In this document: positions 46,030-55,331 of the stretch, one piece after another
Position numbering within the stretch: the first letter of the stretch is position 1
Layout: each line of letters begins with the position of its first letter
NCBI RefSeq assembly: GCF_004403305.1
Contig: NZ_SOHE01000015.1
Coordinates: 18,029 to 82,028 of the forward strand
Length of the DNA: 64,000 bases
Direction: 5' to 3'
DNA from: Cryobacterium frigoriphilum
Lineage (GTDB): Bacteria > Actinomycetota > Actinomycetes > Actinomycetales > Microbacteriaceae
The notes under the pieces: model-generated
What the model was told of the DNA's origin: nothing
What the model saw: the letters and a program-made list of their open reading frames with translations, nothing else
Database searches by the model: none
Position numbers and translations under genes: made by a program

Positions 46030-49000
46030 ATGCACCCCCACGTTCGCCGGCCCACCGCTGCCGCTGCCGTCACCACGGTTCTTGCCCTGCTCGCCTCCCT
46101 GCTCGTCACCTCACCCGCCGCCGCGAGCGAGCCGGCCGACGCCGCGACCGATTCGGCAGCCGAACTCACCCCCGTGCCCGCCGACGGTGCGACGCTGCTG
46201 GACCTGGTCTTCGACACCACCGTCGATACCACGGTCGATGCGCCACTGCGCCTGGGCATCCTGCCCGCGCCGACCGAACCGGGCAGCCCCGCCGCCGTGG
46301 TCGCCGTCGACCCGGCCGACACCCTGCTCGTCGTCGACGATACCTCGGCCGTGACCGGCCTCGTCAGCGCCGCGCACCTCGAACTTCCCGAGGGGTACAC
46401 GGCCACGGGCGCGGCCGCCGTGAACCTGACCGGCGTGACCGGGCCAGAGGGGGCATCCGTTTCGGTGACGGATGCCACGGGCACCGTTCTGCTCGGCACC
46501 GCACCGCTGCCCACGGGCGACGCGGCCCCCGTGACCCTCGCGCTCGACGGCGCCACGGACCTGACCGGCCTGTGGGCGTTCAGCGCCCACGGCGACTACA
46601 GCATGACGCTCGACGCGGTACTTCCCGTCACCGACGCTGCCGGTGTTACCGGCTCCCTCGCGACGGCCGCCACGACCTATCAGTTCAGCGTCGGTGCGGC
46701 AGCGGATGCCGCTGCAGCTGCAGCTGCCACTGAGGCCGTAGCCGCAGCTGCCGCTGAGGCTGAGGCTGAGGCCGTAGCCGTAGCCGTAGCCGAGGCCGAG
46801 GCCGAAGCCACAATGGAGGCCGAGGTGGACGCCGCTGAATCAGCTACGGCCGCTGAATCGGCCCGAGCAGAGCCGACCGACGATCAGAAGGTGGCCGATG
46901 TCGCGACGGGCGATGACGCATCCGTCGCCGGTGGCAGCACGAGTGACAGCGGTGACGACGTCAGCGCGACGACCACTTACGCGTCCACGATGGCGTCCGC
47001 CGTCTCTGTCGACAGCTCAACCGAGACCGTGACGACCGAGCCACCCGTCGTTTTGTCGGCCGGGAACCTGGCCATCTCGCCGAAGCTCAGTGCCTCCGCG
47101 GCCGCCGAGGAGGGCGATTTTGACGGCGTGACGTTGGGAATTTCCGATCGCACCCGGGGCGTTTTCGTGCCGTCGGACTGGTACGGGCTCGACTCCGCGG
47201 TGATCCACCTCGGTAACGACGAGTTTGACGCCGACAGTGGCACCTGGGCGACCCCGTCTGTTGTTCCCGACCTGACCGGCTATACCCGCGGCGATGCTGC
47301 CCGCGTGGTTCTCGGACTCGACCAGGCCATCTCGGGGCGGTCGCACAACATCCCCTACACCTGGGACATGCCGCTGCTCAGCGGGACGGCGGTGCTCAGT
47401 GGCGTGACCGGTTCCGGCACCGCAGCCGCACCGGGAATCGTTCGGGTCACCGATGCGATGTCCGGGCAGCAGGTCTGGGACAGCAGCCGCTTCGGAGCCA
47501 GTGCGCAGACCACCGTCGTCGACTGGAACAAGGGCAGTCGGGCGCATTACTCGGGCTGGTCGTTCAGCGATGAGGGAAAGTACTGCGTCACCATGACGGT
47601 CGGCATCGTCTCGACGGCGAACGGCGTGAAGACGGCGACCGACACGTTCACCTTCTATGTGGGCGATCTGCCCGAGACGGTGGTGCCGTGCGCGCTCGAC
47701 ACCGACCTGCCCGACGTGATCGAAGAAGAGGAGGAGGAACCCGAGGCCGAAACGCACTTCATCCATGAGAATGGCCACATCGACTATCGGGTTCACCTTG
47801 TCGACGGCGAAATCGCCACCGCTATGAGTTTTAGCATCACGAGAGATCGCCTGTACGAACCTTTCGACAACATCGTCCTGGCCGGCACGAAGCCGGTGCA
47901 AACCGTGCCCGAACCGACGCAGACCACCGACCTGACCGGCATCGGCCCGGTCGGCACCGAGTATTGGCACTTTCCCACGTCGGGCGGCAGTGAAAACTGG
48001 GTCTGGCCCGGGTTCAACACCGAAGAAGTCGATGCCGACGCTGTTATCTCCCCCATCACGACCACGCTCACGGACTATTCCGTCAACGGGGTACGTCAGC
48101 CCGACGACGCCGATTTCGTCCTGCAGGGTGGATCGGCGGCACCGGTCCGGCGCGGTCCTCTGCTGCTCTCGACTCGGTTGGGCCTGCCGCAGTCCTTCGA
48201 ACTCGGAGTGAATCAGCACACGCATCAGGAATGGGCCTTCACCGCTCAAGGGGTGTACTGCCTGAGCCTCACCTCGAGCGCCATCATGGCCGACGGGCAC
48301 CGGTCGAGTGACGACGGAATACTCACGGTCGTCGTCGGTGACATCGACGCGTCGACCGTTGTGCCCTGTGAGCTGCAGAATCTCGACGTGGCGCCGGTTG
48401 TGCAGAAGAGCGCACCCGCGATCGACACGACGGATGTCTACCTCGCCACCGACGGCGACGTTCAGCTTGACCTCTTTGGAGATAACGGCCTTGACCTGGT
48501 GGCCAGCACGGCGAGCGACGCGATCGGTAGCCTCATGAACCGTCGCGCGGATGACCTCGTGATTTCTACCAGCAACTGGCGCCCAGAGGGTCTGTGGCGC
48601 CTGACCGGCCTGGGATCGACGCGGCTGGGACAGGCTGCAGGCCTGGATTTTCCCGGGATGACGCTGGATACGACCGGTGTGCTGCCGGACTCTCTTCTGT
48701 CGGACACCGCAGTGACCATGGCCCTCGGTGATGTCGCCGGTCCCGGGGACTTCAGCTTCATCAACTACGCCGATCGAAGCGCTGCGGCTCTGGACTCGGC
48801 CCCCGGCGGCCCCCGCAGCACGACGCTGTCGGCGATGTCCCGCGCGACCAAGGTCTGGTGGGACGTCACCGAAGCGGGCATCTACTGCGTGCCGCTGACC
48901 TTCTCGTCGACCTCGCTTGACGGCACCAGCAACAGCACCTCGACCACCCTCACCTTCGTGGCCGGCCGCCTCGACCCGGAGGACGCCGACTACGTCGACC

Positions 49001-50871
49001 GCACCGGCATCACGAGCTGCGCGAACGGCCAGCAGGCCACAACGGCCGACGACTCGGATGTTGACGGTTCGCCCGAGCAGACCCCGATCGAGTGGAACGT
49101 GGCCAACGGCACCCTGACCGACTCCGGCGCCGTGATCCTCAACGACGGTCACGTCGACATCGCCTCCGTCCTGGTGGATGGTTCGCTCGCGACCCAGATC
49201 AAGGACACGACCGAATCCAGCGACGCAATCTGGCGCGACCCCGCGCAGACGGTGCTGCAGGTGCTGCCCGGCGCGCAGACATCCGCTCCGGACAGCAGTG
49301 ACTACGCCTTTCTCGGTGAGCCGGGTAACGCAGTCTGGCAGGTGACGCAGACCCAGCAGCAAGGCCTGCTGTGGCCCGGCTGGTCGACCGAGCAGATCGC
49401 GAACGCCGACACGCAGGTGGGCGTGGACTGGGCGCTGACGGATGCCTCCGGCCCTGGTGAATTCGCCCTCTATGAGGCGAGTTCCACCGTCATCGGCGGC
49501 GTCGACGTGCGCTTCAACACCCGCGACGGGCTGTCCAGTGCCGACAGCTATGTCATCCCGAAGAACACGCACGCCCACGGCACCTGGGCGTTCAGCGCCG
49601 AGGGCAGCTACTGCCTCGCCTTCACCCGGTCCACCACGCTGGCCGGCGGGGCATCCGCTTCAGACGACTTCGTGCTGGCCTTCGCGGTCGGCGAAGTCGA
49701 CGTGACCGGCATCGACCCGGCCGACTGCTTCGCAGGCACTCCGAACACCGAGGACCCCGGCGCCGGCGAAGCCGACGACGGCAGCGAGGTCGACGCGGGC
49801 ACCGGTTCCGGCGACACGGGCACCGGTGCGGGCACCGGTGCGGGCACCGGCACGACGGCCCCGACCACGCCCACCGTCACGGCACCGGCCTCGCAGACCC
49901 AGGCGGCGACCCAGTGTGTGGCCGGCGGCACGATTCTCTCGGCCGGTCACGTCGACTACGCCTCCCGGCTCGTGAACGGCCGGCTGCAGTCGCTCATCAA
50001 GGACGGCAGCACGCAGTCGACCGTTTGGCGGGAACCCTCGCAGGTGGTGCTGTGGCTCAAGCCGTCGTCGCGGGTGACCTTGCCGGCCGGGTACTCCTCG
50101 ATCGGCACGGTCGGATCGAGCATCTGGCAGATCCCGCAGACCCAGAACACCAACCTGGTCTGGCTCGGCTGGAACACCGAATCCCTGAGCAGCGCTCAGG
50201 CCAGCGGCCCGGTGACCTTCTCGCTCGACGCCGTCGACGGCCCGGGCAGCGTGAACGTGTACCTGAACGGCGAGTTCGGTGGGGTGAAGTCGGTCGTCTT
50301 CGCGAACGGCGGTACCCACAGCGTCGACCTCGGTAAACACGTGCACGGCAACTGGGCATTCAGCGCCGAGGGCATCTACCACCTCACCTTCACCCAGTCG
50401 GTGACCCTCGCCAGCGGCCAGGTCAGCCGCGACACCGCGACGCTGACCGTGGCGGTCGGCGATGTCGACCCCGCGACCGCTTTCGCTGGCTCCGGCGGCT
50501 GCGGCGCGGTCTCCAACGCGGCGCTGCTCACATCAGACATCGAGGCAGCGGATGCCGCCGCCGCAGCCGCCGTCGAGGCCGCCGCCGCGGTCAAGGCCCT
50601 CGAAGACGCTGCGGTACTCGCCGCGGCGCAGGTCGAGGCAGAGGCGGTGGCCACGGAGGCCGCCGAGCGCAAGCTGGCCGCGACATCCGCCGACGCCATC
50701 GACGACGTGACCGGCGACCCGCTCGCCGCTCTCCGGGCCGGAAACCCGGTTCCCGCGCTGCTGCTCACGCTCGGCCTGTTGCTCGTGCTCGGCGCGGCCG
50801 CCGGGGGAATTCTCTGGCAGCGGAAGCGCGGCTGGGCTGCCCTGCCGACCAGCGCACGCGCCGACGACTGA
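46030..50871 (+). CDS. Giant anchored-repeat surface protein of a metal ABC locus
   Basis: 1613 residues. Signal peptide (MHPHVRRP... LLVTSPAAASE), a degenerate first module (~55-225), an Ala/Glu-rich segment (~226-285), then five modules starting near residues 340, 576, 801, 1033 and 1296. Modules 4 and 5 have the full pattern: GHVD, WxxP, WQxxQTQ, W.GW, (H)xH..W.FSAEG.Y. A helix (LLLTLGLLLVLGAAAGG) and basic tail end the protein; there is no LPXTG, so it is membrane-anchored. It corresponds to the TIGR03773-type 'ABC transporter-associated repeat protein'. Stop overlaps the next start by one base. Confidence 0.85.
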   Translation: MHPHVRRPTAAAAVTTVLALLASLLVTSPAAASEPADAATDSAAELTPVPADGATLLDLVFDTTVDTTVDAPLRLGILPAPTEPGSPAAVVAVDPADTLLVVDDTSAVTGLVSAAHLELPEGYTATGAAAVNLTGVTGPEGASVSVTDATGTVLLGTAPLPTGDAAPVTLALDGATDLTGLWAFSAHGDYSMTLDAVLPVTDAAGVTGSLATAATTYQFSVGAAADAAAAAAATEAVAAAAAEAEAEAVAVAVAEAEAEATMEAEVDAAESATAAESARAEPTDDQKVADVATGDDASVAGGSTSDSGDDVSATTTYASTMASAVSVDSSTETVTTEPPVVLSAGNLAISPKLSASAAAEEGDFDGVTLGISDRTRGVFVPSDWYGLDSAVIHLGNDEFDADSGTWATPSVVPDLTGYTRGDAARVVLGLDQAISGRSHNIPYTWDMPLLSGTAVLSGVTGSGTAAAPGIVRVTDAMSGQQVWDSSRFGASAQTTVVDWNKGSRAHYSGWSFSDEGKYCVTMTVGIVSTANGVKTATDTFTFYVGDLPETVVPCALDTDLPDVIEEEEEEPEAETHFIHENGHIDYRVHLVDGEIATAMSFSITRDRLYEPFDNIVLAGTKPVQTVPEPTQTTDLTGIGPVGTEYWHFPTSGGSENWVWPGFNTEEVDADAVISPITTTLTDYSVNGVRQPDDADFVLQGGSAAPVRRGPLLLSTRLGLPQSFELGVNQHTHQEWAFTAQGVYCLSLTSSAIMADGHRSSDDGILTVVVGDIDASTVVPCELQNLDVAPVVQKSAPAIDTTDVYLATDGDVQLDLFGDNGLDLVASTASDAIGSLMNRRADDLVISTSNWRPEGLWRLTGLGSTRLGQAAGLDFPGMTLDTTGVLPDSLLSDTAVTMALGDVAGPGDFSFINYADRSAAALDSAPGGPRSTTLSAMSRATKVWWDVTEAGIYCVPLTFSSTSLDGTSNSTSTTLTFVAGRLDPEDADYVDRTGITSCANGQQATTADDSDVDGSPEQTPIEWNVANGTLTDSGAVILNDGHVDIASVLVDGSLATQIKDTTESSDAIWRDPAQTVLQVLPGAQTSAPDSSDYAFLGEPGNAVWQVTQTQQQGLLWPGWSTEQIANADTQVGVDWALTDASGPGEFALYEASSTVIGGVDVRFNTRDGLSSADSYVIPKNTHAHGTWAFSAEGSYCLAFTRSTTLAGGASASDDFVLAFAVGEVDVTGIDPADCFAGTPNTEDPGAGEADDGSEVDAGTGSGDTGTGAGTGAGTGTTAPTTPTVTAPASQTQAATQCVAGGTILSAGHVDYASRLVNGRLQSLIKDGSTQSTVWREPSQVVLWLKPSSRVTLPAGYSSIGTVGSSIWQIPQTQNTNLVWLGWNTESLSSAQASGPVTFSLDAVDGPGSVNVYLNGEFGGVKSVVFANGGTHSVDLGKHVHGNWAFSAEGIYHLTFTQSVTLASGQVSRDTATLTVAVGDVDPATAFAGSGGCGAVSNAALLTSDIEAADAAAAAAVEAAAAVKALEDAAVLAAAQVEAEAVATEAAERKLAATSADAIDDVTGDPLAALRAGNPVPALLLTLGLLLVLGAAAGGILWQRKRGWAALPTSARADD

Positions 50872-52448
50872 TGACGGGGACACGAATTCGACCGGCAGCG
50901 CGGGCCGCCGCGCTGCTGGTCGGGGCCGGCATACTCCTCGGCGGCAGCGGATGCGCGACCGCGACCGCTCCCGAATCCGATGCCGACCTGCAGGTGATCG
51001 CGACCACCGGCATTCTGCGGGACATCGCCGAGCATGTCGGCGGTGATCGGGTCAGTGTCACCTCGCTCGTACCCGACAGCGCCGACCCGCACACCTACGA
51101 ACCTTCTCTGCGTGACGTGCGCAACGTGGTCACGGCCGACGTCGCCTTCAGCAACTACATGCTGCTCGAGGAGCACAGCATCATCAAAACCCTTGACGCG
51201 AACCTGCGGGAGGGGGTGCCGAACATCTCGCTCGCCGAAGGGGCCGTGAAGTATGCGGCCGAGATCATCCCGCTCGTCGAGAACGTGTCGCTCGACACCG
51301 TCTGGCTGGGCCTGCGGGCCGCCGGGGACGGCGCCCAGTACGGTGCGACGCGCTCCTCCGACGTTCTTGTCAGCGCGACCGCGGTGAGCGGGCCCGGCGA
51401 CGTGTTCGGCTATCTCACCGGCACCTTCGGTGACCCCGAGGTCTACTTCGACTCGAGCGACGGCTTCGATCAGGCCACCGGGTACCGCGACGACACTGCC
51501 CGGCTGCCCGTCGACGCACACACCCACATGTCGTGGGTGTTCACCGAACCGGGGCGTTACGAGCTCACGCTCGAAGCCCGGTTACAGGCCGACCAGAACG
51601 CGAAACCGGTCGAACTGGCGACCGAGACGTTCACCTTCGCCGTGGGCATCAACCCGGGCGATGTCGCCGCGCCCGGCGCCACCATTCTGGATCTCGGCCA
51701 CGCCGACTTCACGGCCAACCTCGACACCGACGAACTCTACGTTCAGTACGATGCCGAGGGTGGTGGCGAGGGAACGCAGACCGTCTACGCCGCCGACGCT
51801 GTCGTGATCGAGGTGCCGAGCAAGGCCATTGCCGAGATTCCCGCGGCACCACAGTTCGATTTTCTGGGCACGGCCGGGGCGCAGATCTACCAGCTGCCGC
51901 AGGCGGTGCTCGGCAAGCACGTGCACGGCGAGATCGACCCGCACCTGTGGCAGAACGTGCGTAACGTCATGGCCTACGCCGAGCTGATGCGCGACACCCT
52001 CACCGAGCAGGACCCGGACGGGGCCACGGTCTACCGCGACAACACCGATGCCTACCTCGCCGAACTCGACAAGCTCGACCGCTACCTGCTGGCCACGATC
52101 AATGAGATCCCCGCTGCCGATCGCCAGCTCGTCACCACCCACGACGCCTTCGCCTACCTGGCGGATGCCTACGGGCTCGACATCGCCGGATTCGTCACTC
52201 CGAATCCGGCGACCGAGCCGAGCCTGGCCGACCGGCGCAAGCTGACAGAGACGATCCGCAACCTCGGCGTGCCCGCGGTGTTTCTCGAACCCAACCTCGT
52301 TGCTCGGGCCTCGACCCTCACCGAGGTGGCCGGCGAGCAGGGCATCGAGGTCTGCACGATCTACGGCGACACCTTCGACGCCACGGTCACGAGTTACGTC
52401 GAGATGATGCAGTTCAACGCCGACAGCCTGCTGCGCTGCCTGGGCTGA
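50871..52448 (+). CDS. Metal-binding (ZnuA-like) lipoprotein with inserted anchored-repeat module
   Basis: 525 residues. Lipobox GGSGCAT, then a cluster A-I metal-binding fold: VIATTGILRDIAEHVGGD, His74 (DPHTYEPS), His358 (GEIDPHLWQN), His424 (TTHDAFAYL) and a C-terminal acid region (YGDTFD). Between ~140 and ~350 the two lobes are split by an insertion made of the C-terminal half of an anchored-repeat module (THTHMSWVFTEPGRYEL) followed by the N-terminal half of one (ATILDLGHADF). Matches the TIGR03772 anchored-repeat transporter type. The probable ligand is Zn2+ or Mn2+. Confidence 0.87.
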   Translation: MTGTRIRPAARAAALLVGAGILLGGSGCATATAPESDADLQVIATTGILRDIAEHVGGDRVSVTSLVPDSADPHTYEPSLRDVRNVVTADVAFSNYMLLEEHSIIKTLDANLREGVPNISLAEGAVKYAAEIIPLVENVSLDTVWLGLRAAGDGAQYGATRSSDVLVSATAVSGPGDVFGYLTGTFGDPEVYFDSSDGFDQATGYRDDTARLPVDAHTHMSWVFTEPGRYELTLEARLQADQNAKPVELATETFTFAVGINPGDVAAPGATILDLGHADFTANLDTDELYVQYDAEGGGEGTQTVYAADAVVIEVPSKAIAEIPAAPQFDFLGTAGAQIYQLPQAVLGKHVHGEIDPHLWQNVRNVMAYAELMRDTLTEQDPDGATVYRDNTDAYLAELDKLDRYLLATINEIPAADRQLVTTHDAFAYLADAYGLDIAGFVTPNPATEPSLADRRKLTETIRNLGVPAVFLEPNLVARASTLTEVAGEQGIEVCTIYGDTFDATVTSYVEMMQFNADSLLRCLG

Positions 52449-52515
52449 ACCCCGTACCGCGCGCATCCACTGCCCGCCACCGAAAAATCGATTCACGAGA
52501 AAGTTCAGGATTACC

Positions 52516-53490
52516 GTGTTCCACACCCCACAATTTCGTCGACTGCCGCTCGCGGCTGCGACCGTGCTGATGCTCGCCCTCGGGAGCTCCGCGGCGGCGG
52601 CCGCGCCCGCCGATCCGCTCGATCAGAGCATCGACTTCGGACAATCGGTGGCGACGGACACCGCCGTGCTAAGCGCCGGCCACATCGACCTCGGCCCGCG
52701 CATCATCGACGGCGAGTTCACTCTGCTGGTGCACGATGACGCCGCCAAAGCGGATGCGACCGCGCAGTCCGTCTGGCGCCAGCCCGAACAGACGGTCATC
52801 GCACTGACGGATGCCGCCCTGCTGCCCGTTCCGGGCGACCCCGCCTACGCATTTCTCGGAGTACCGGCTGGTGAATCGGTGTCGGTGATTCCGCAGACGC
52901 AGAATCCCGACGTCGCGTGGGTGGGCTGGAACACCCAGGACCCGGGCGTGATGGACGTCATCGACCGCGGCGTCACCCTGTCGCTCGCCGCGGTCGACGG
53001 ACCCGGCGCCCTCGTCGTGTACCTGCAGTCGGGCACGTTCGGTGAGCCCGAGGTGCTGTGGGACTCCCGCAGCCCCGAACCGGCCTCGGTCTGGGTCGAC
53101 GTGAATACGCACACCCACGCCAACTGGGTCTTCACCGAACCAGGCGTCTATCTGGCCCAGTTCCGTATCGACGCCGACCTCGTCGACGGCAGCACGGTCT
53201 CGGACACGCAGTCGCTGCGGTTCGCCGTCGGCGACGCCACCGACCCGCAGGCAGCGCTGGCTGCGACGCCGGTCGTCGCCGAAGCGGATGTCGCCGCCGG
53301 TTCCGCGGACGAGGCCGACTCGGCCGCCGATGCCGCCACCGAATCCGCTGCTGCAACGTCATCGACGACCGTGATTCTGGTCGCCGTGATCGCGTTCGTC
53401 GCCCTGCTGCTGATCGTGGGGTTGACCGTCGTGGTGCTGCGCGGCAACCGGGCCAAGCGACTGGCGCTGGCCGCCCGGGGCGACCGGTGA
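52516..53490 (+). CDS. Membrane-anchored surface protein with one anchored-repeat module
   Basis: 324 residues. Signal peptide (LPLAAATVLMLALGSSAAAAAP), one complete module (residues ~45-250: AVLSAGHIDLGPRIIDGE, SVWRQPEQ, IPQTQNPDVAWVGWNT, NTHTHANWVFTEPGVY), an Ala/Glu/Asp linker and a C-terminal helix (VILVAVIAFVALLLIVGLTVV) with a basic tail. Membrane-anchored without LPXTG. GTG 52516 follows CAGGA; its stop overlaps the ATPase start (GTGA). Probably displays the module near the transporter. Confidence 0.85.
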   Translation: MFHTPQFRRLPLAAATVLMLALGSSAAAAAPADPLDQSIDFGQSVATDTAVLSAGHIDLGPRIIDGEFTLLVHDDAAKADATAQSVWRQPEQTVIALTDAALLPVPGDPAYAFLGVPAGESVSVIPQTQNPDVAWVGWNTQDPGVMDVIDRGVTLSLAAVDGPGALVVYLQSGTFGEPEVLWDSRSPEPASVWVDVNTHTHANWVFTEPGVYLAQFRIDADLVDGSTVSDTQSLRFAVGDATDPQAALAATPVVAEADVAAGSADEADSAADAATESAAATSSTTVILVAVIAFVALLLIVGLTVVVLRGNRAKRLALAARGDR

Positions 53491-54311
53491 CCGGCCTGAC
53501 GCTGGCTGAGGAAGGTCAGGCACAGCGAACACGGGCCGACGACGCTCAGGCCCGGGCCGCGACCGATGCCGCCGTGCGGGTCGAGGGTGCGGCCGTCGAC
53601 CTGGGTGGCCGGCTCGTGCTTGAGGACGTGCACCTGCGGGTCGCCCGCGGCGAGCTGGTCGGCCTGATCGGGCCGAACGGTGCCGGCAAGACGACCCTGC
53701 TGCGCTCGATCCTGGGATTGGTGCCCCTGGCCGCCGGCCGGGTGTTCATCAACGGCCAGTCGACTCGGGCCGGCCGCAACAACGTGGGCTACGTGCCGCA
53801 GCGGCATGAGTTTGCCTGGGACTTTCCGATCTCGGTCGAAGACGTCGTGATGAGCGGCCGCACCGGCGCCCTTGGCCTCTTTCGACGGCCCAGGCAGGCG
53901 GACTGGGCGGCGGTCGGGGACGCCCTCGACCGGGTACGCATGAACGACCTGCGGCAACGGCCGGTGGGGGAGCTTTCGGGCGGGCAACGCCAGCGCGTTC
54001 TCGTGGCCCGGGCGCTGGCCCTGCAGCCCTCCACCCTGCTGCTCGACGAGCCCTTCACCGGGCTCGACATGCCCACACAGGAACTGCTCTCCGAGCTGTT
54101 CGTGTCGCTCGCCCGCGATGACCGGGCGGTGCTGATGACGACGCATGACCTGGCATCCGCTCTCTACAGTTGCGACCGACTGGCGCTGCTGAACCGCACG
54201 GTCGTCGCCGCCGGGCGCCCGGACGAACTCACCGACGCCCGCGTCTGGATGGATTGTTTCGGCGTCGGCGCGACGAGCCCGCTGCTGCGAATTCTGGAGT
54301 TGCCCCGATGA
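53487..54311 (+). CDS. Anchored-repeat-type metal ABC transporter, ATP-binding subunit
   Basis: 274 residues with GPNGAGKTTLLRSILGL (Walker A), ELSGGQRQRVLVARAL (signature), LLLDEPFTGLD (Walker B) and the MTTHD switch. It groups with ZnuC/MntB-type ATPases and TIGR03771. The N-terminal ~30 residues before AAVRVEGAAVDLGG are variable. GTG 53487 overlaps the previous stop. Supplies energy to the ABC-3 permease encoded next. Confidence 0.9.
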   Translation: MTGLTLAEEGQAQRTRADDAQARAATDAAVRVEGAAVDLGGRLVLEDVHLRVARGELVGLIGPNGAGKTTLLRSILGLVPLAAGRVFINGQSTRAGRNNVGYVPQRHEFAWDFPISVEDVVMSGRTGALGLFRRPRQADWAAVGDALDRVRMNDLRQRPVGELSGGQRQRVLVARALALQPSTLLLDEPFTGLDMPTQELLSELFVSLARDDRAVLMTTHDLASALYSCDRLALLNRTVVAAGRPDELTDARVWMDCFGVGATSPLLRILELPR

Positions 54312-55240
54312 GCCCGATCGACTTCTTTCTCGACCTGATCAATCCCGACCTGTCGTTTCTGCCCAAGGCGCTGCTGATCGCCGTCATGTCGTCAATCGTC
54401 TGCGGGGTCATCGGCACCTACGTCGTGCTGCGCGGGATGGCCTTCATCGGCGATGCCGTCGCGCACGCCGTGTTTCCCGGGCTTGCCGTCGCTTTCGTGA
54501 TCAGCGGCAACCTGGTGCTCGGCGGCACCATCGCCGGGGTGCTGACCGCCGTGCTCGTGGCACTGTTCTCCCAGAATCGGCGCCTCAAGGAGGACTCGAT
54601 CATCGGCGTGTTCTTCGTCGCCGCGTTCGCCCTCGGCATCGTCGTGATCTCGCAGGCCCCGGGATACGCCGGTTCGCTGCAGCAGTTTCTGTTCGGCTCG
54701 ATCACCGGAATCCCCGACGAAGACCTGTACGTCGTCGGCGGCACGGGGCTGGCAATCTTGCTGATCGCGTTCCTGCTGCACAAGGAGCTCGTGGCGATCA
54801 CCCTCGACCGCGAGATGGCCCGGTCGATGGGGGTGAAGGTGTTCTGGCTCGATATCGTGCTCTACGTGCTCGTGACCCTGGCCGTGGTGATTTCGGTGCA
54901 GACGATCGGCAACATCCTGGTGCTCGCGCTGCTCATCACGCCGGCCGCCGCCGCGCGGCTGCTGACCGACCGGCTCGGCGTCATGATGCTGATCGCTCCG
55001 GTGATCGGCGCGGTCGCTGCTCTCGTGGGTCTGTACATTTCGTGGTCCTGGGATTTGCCGACCGGCGGCACCATCGTGCTCGTGCTGACCGCGGCTTTTC
55101 TTCTGGCCTGGGTCTTCGCCCCGCGTCACGGTGTGCTCGCCCGGCGCCGCCCGCGGTCCGCCGCCATCCCGGCGCGTTCGGCGCGTCTCACCGCGCCCGC
55201 AGGTGCGGCCGAAAAGTCACCCACGTTCGCGGCGCGCTGA
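54308..55240 (+). CDS. Anchored-repeat-type metal ABC transporter, permease subunit (ABC-3 family)
   Basis: 310 residues with about eight transmembrane helices of the ZnuB/MntC family: SIVCGVIGTYVVLRGMAFIGDAVAHAVFPG (N-terminal signature), ITLDREMARSMGV (the ATPase-contact region) and NILVLALLITPAAAARLLTDR. Imports Zn2+ or Mn2+ delivered by the lipoprotein (family inference; TIGR03770 type). ATG 54308 overlaps the ATPase stop (ATGA). A GC-rich inverted repeat begins five bases after the stop. The C-terminal ~40 residues are cytoplasmic, basic and low complexity. Confidence 0.9.
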   Translation: MSPIDFFLDLINPDLSFLPKALLIAVMSSIVCGVIGTYVVLRGMAFIGDAVAHAVFPGLAVAFVISGNLVLGGTIAGVLTAVLVALFSQNRRLKEDSIIGVFFVAAFALGIVVISQAPGYAGSLQQFLFGSITGIPDEDLYVVGGTGLAILLIAFLLHKELVAITLDREMARSMGVKVFWLDIVLYVLVTLAVVISVQTIGNILVLALLITPAAAARLLTDRLGVMMLIAPVIGAVAALVGLYISWSWDLPTGGTIVLVLTAAFLLAWVFAPRHGVLARRRPRSAAIPARSARLTAPAGAAEKSPTFAAR

Positions 55241-55242
55241 AC

Positions 55243-55265
55243 ACCCCCGCGGGCCGCGGGTGGTG
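55243..55265 (+). terminator. GC-rich hairpin after the metal permease gene
   Basis: CACCCCCGCGG / CCGCGGGTGGTG can pair to a stem of ~9-10 bp with a very small loop. No T-run. Position directly after the last gene of the operon suggests termination. Confidence 0.35.
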
Positions 55266-55309
55266 CGGTGCTGCGAGGGTGCGGTGCTGCGAGGGTGCGG
55301 TGCTGCGAG
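55262..55309. repeat. Tandem repeat, 3 x 16 bp, intergenic
   Basis: Three identical copies of GGTGCGGTGCTGCGAG, then a degenerate fourth, lie between the permease and the minus-strand DUF6390-like gene. Unlike the other repeats in the window the unit is not a multiple of three, and the tract is outside any gene. Confidence 0.9.
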
Positions 55310-55331
55310 GTGCTGTGCTGCGCGGTGCCGG

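Noticed and set aside
46030..53490. Sortase (LPXTG) anchoring of the surface proteins
   Set aside because: Both membrane-anchored proteins end in a hydrophobic helix and basic tail, but no LPXTG-like motif precedes the helix and no sortase gene is present.
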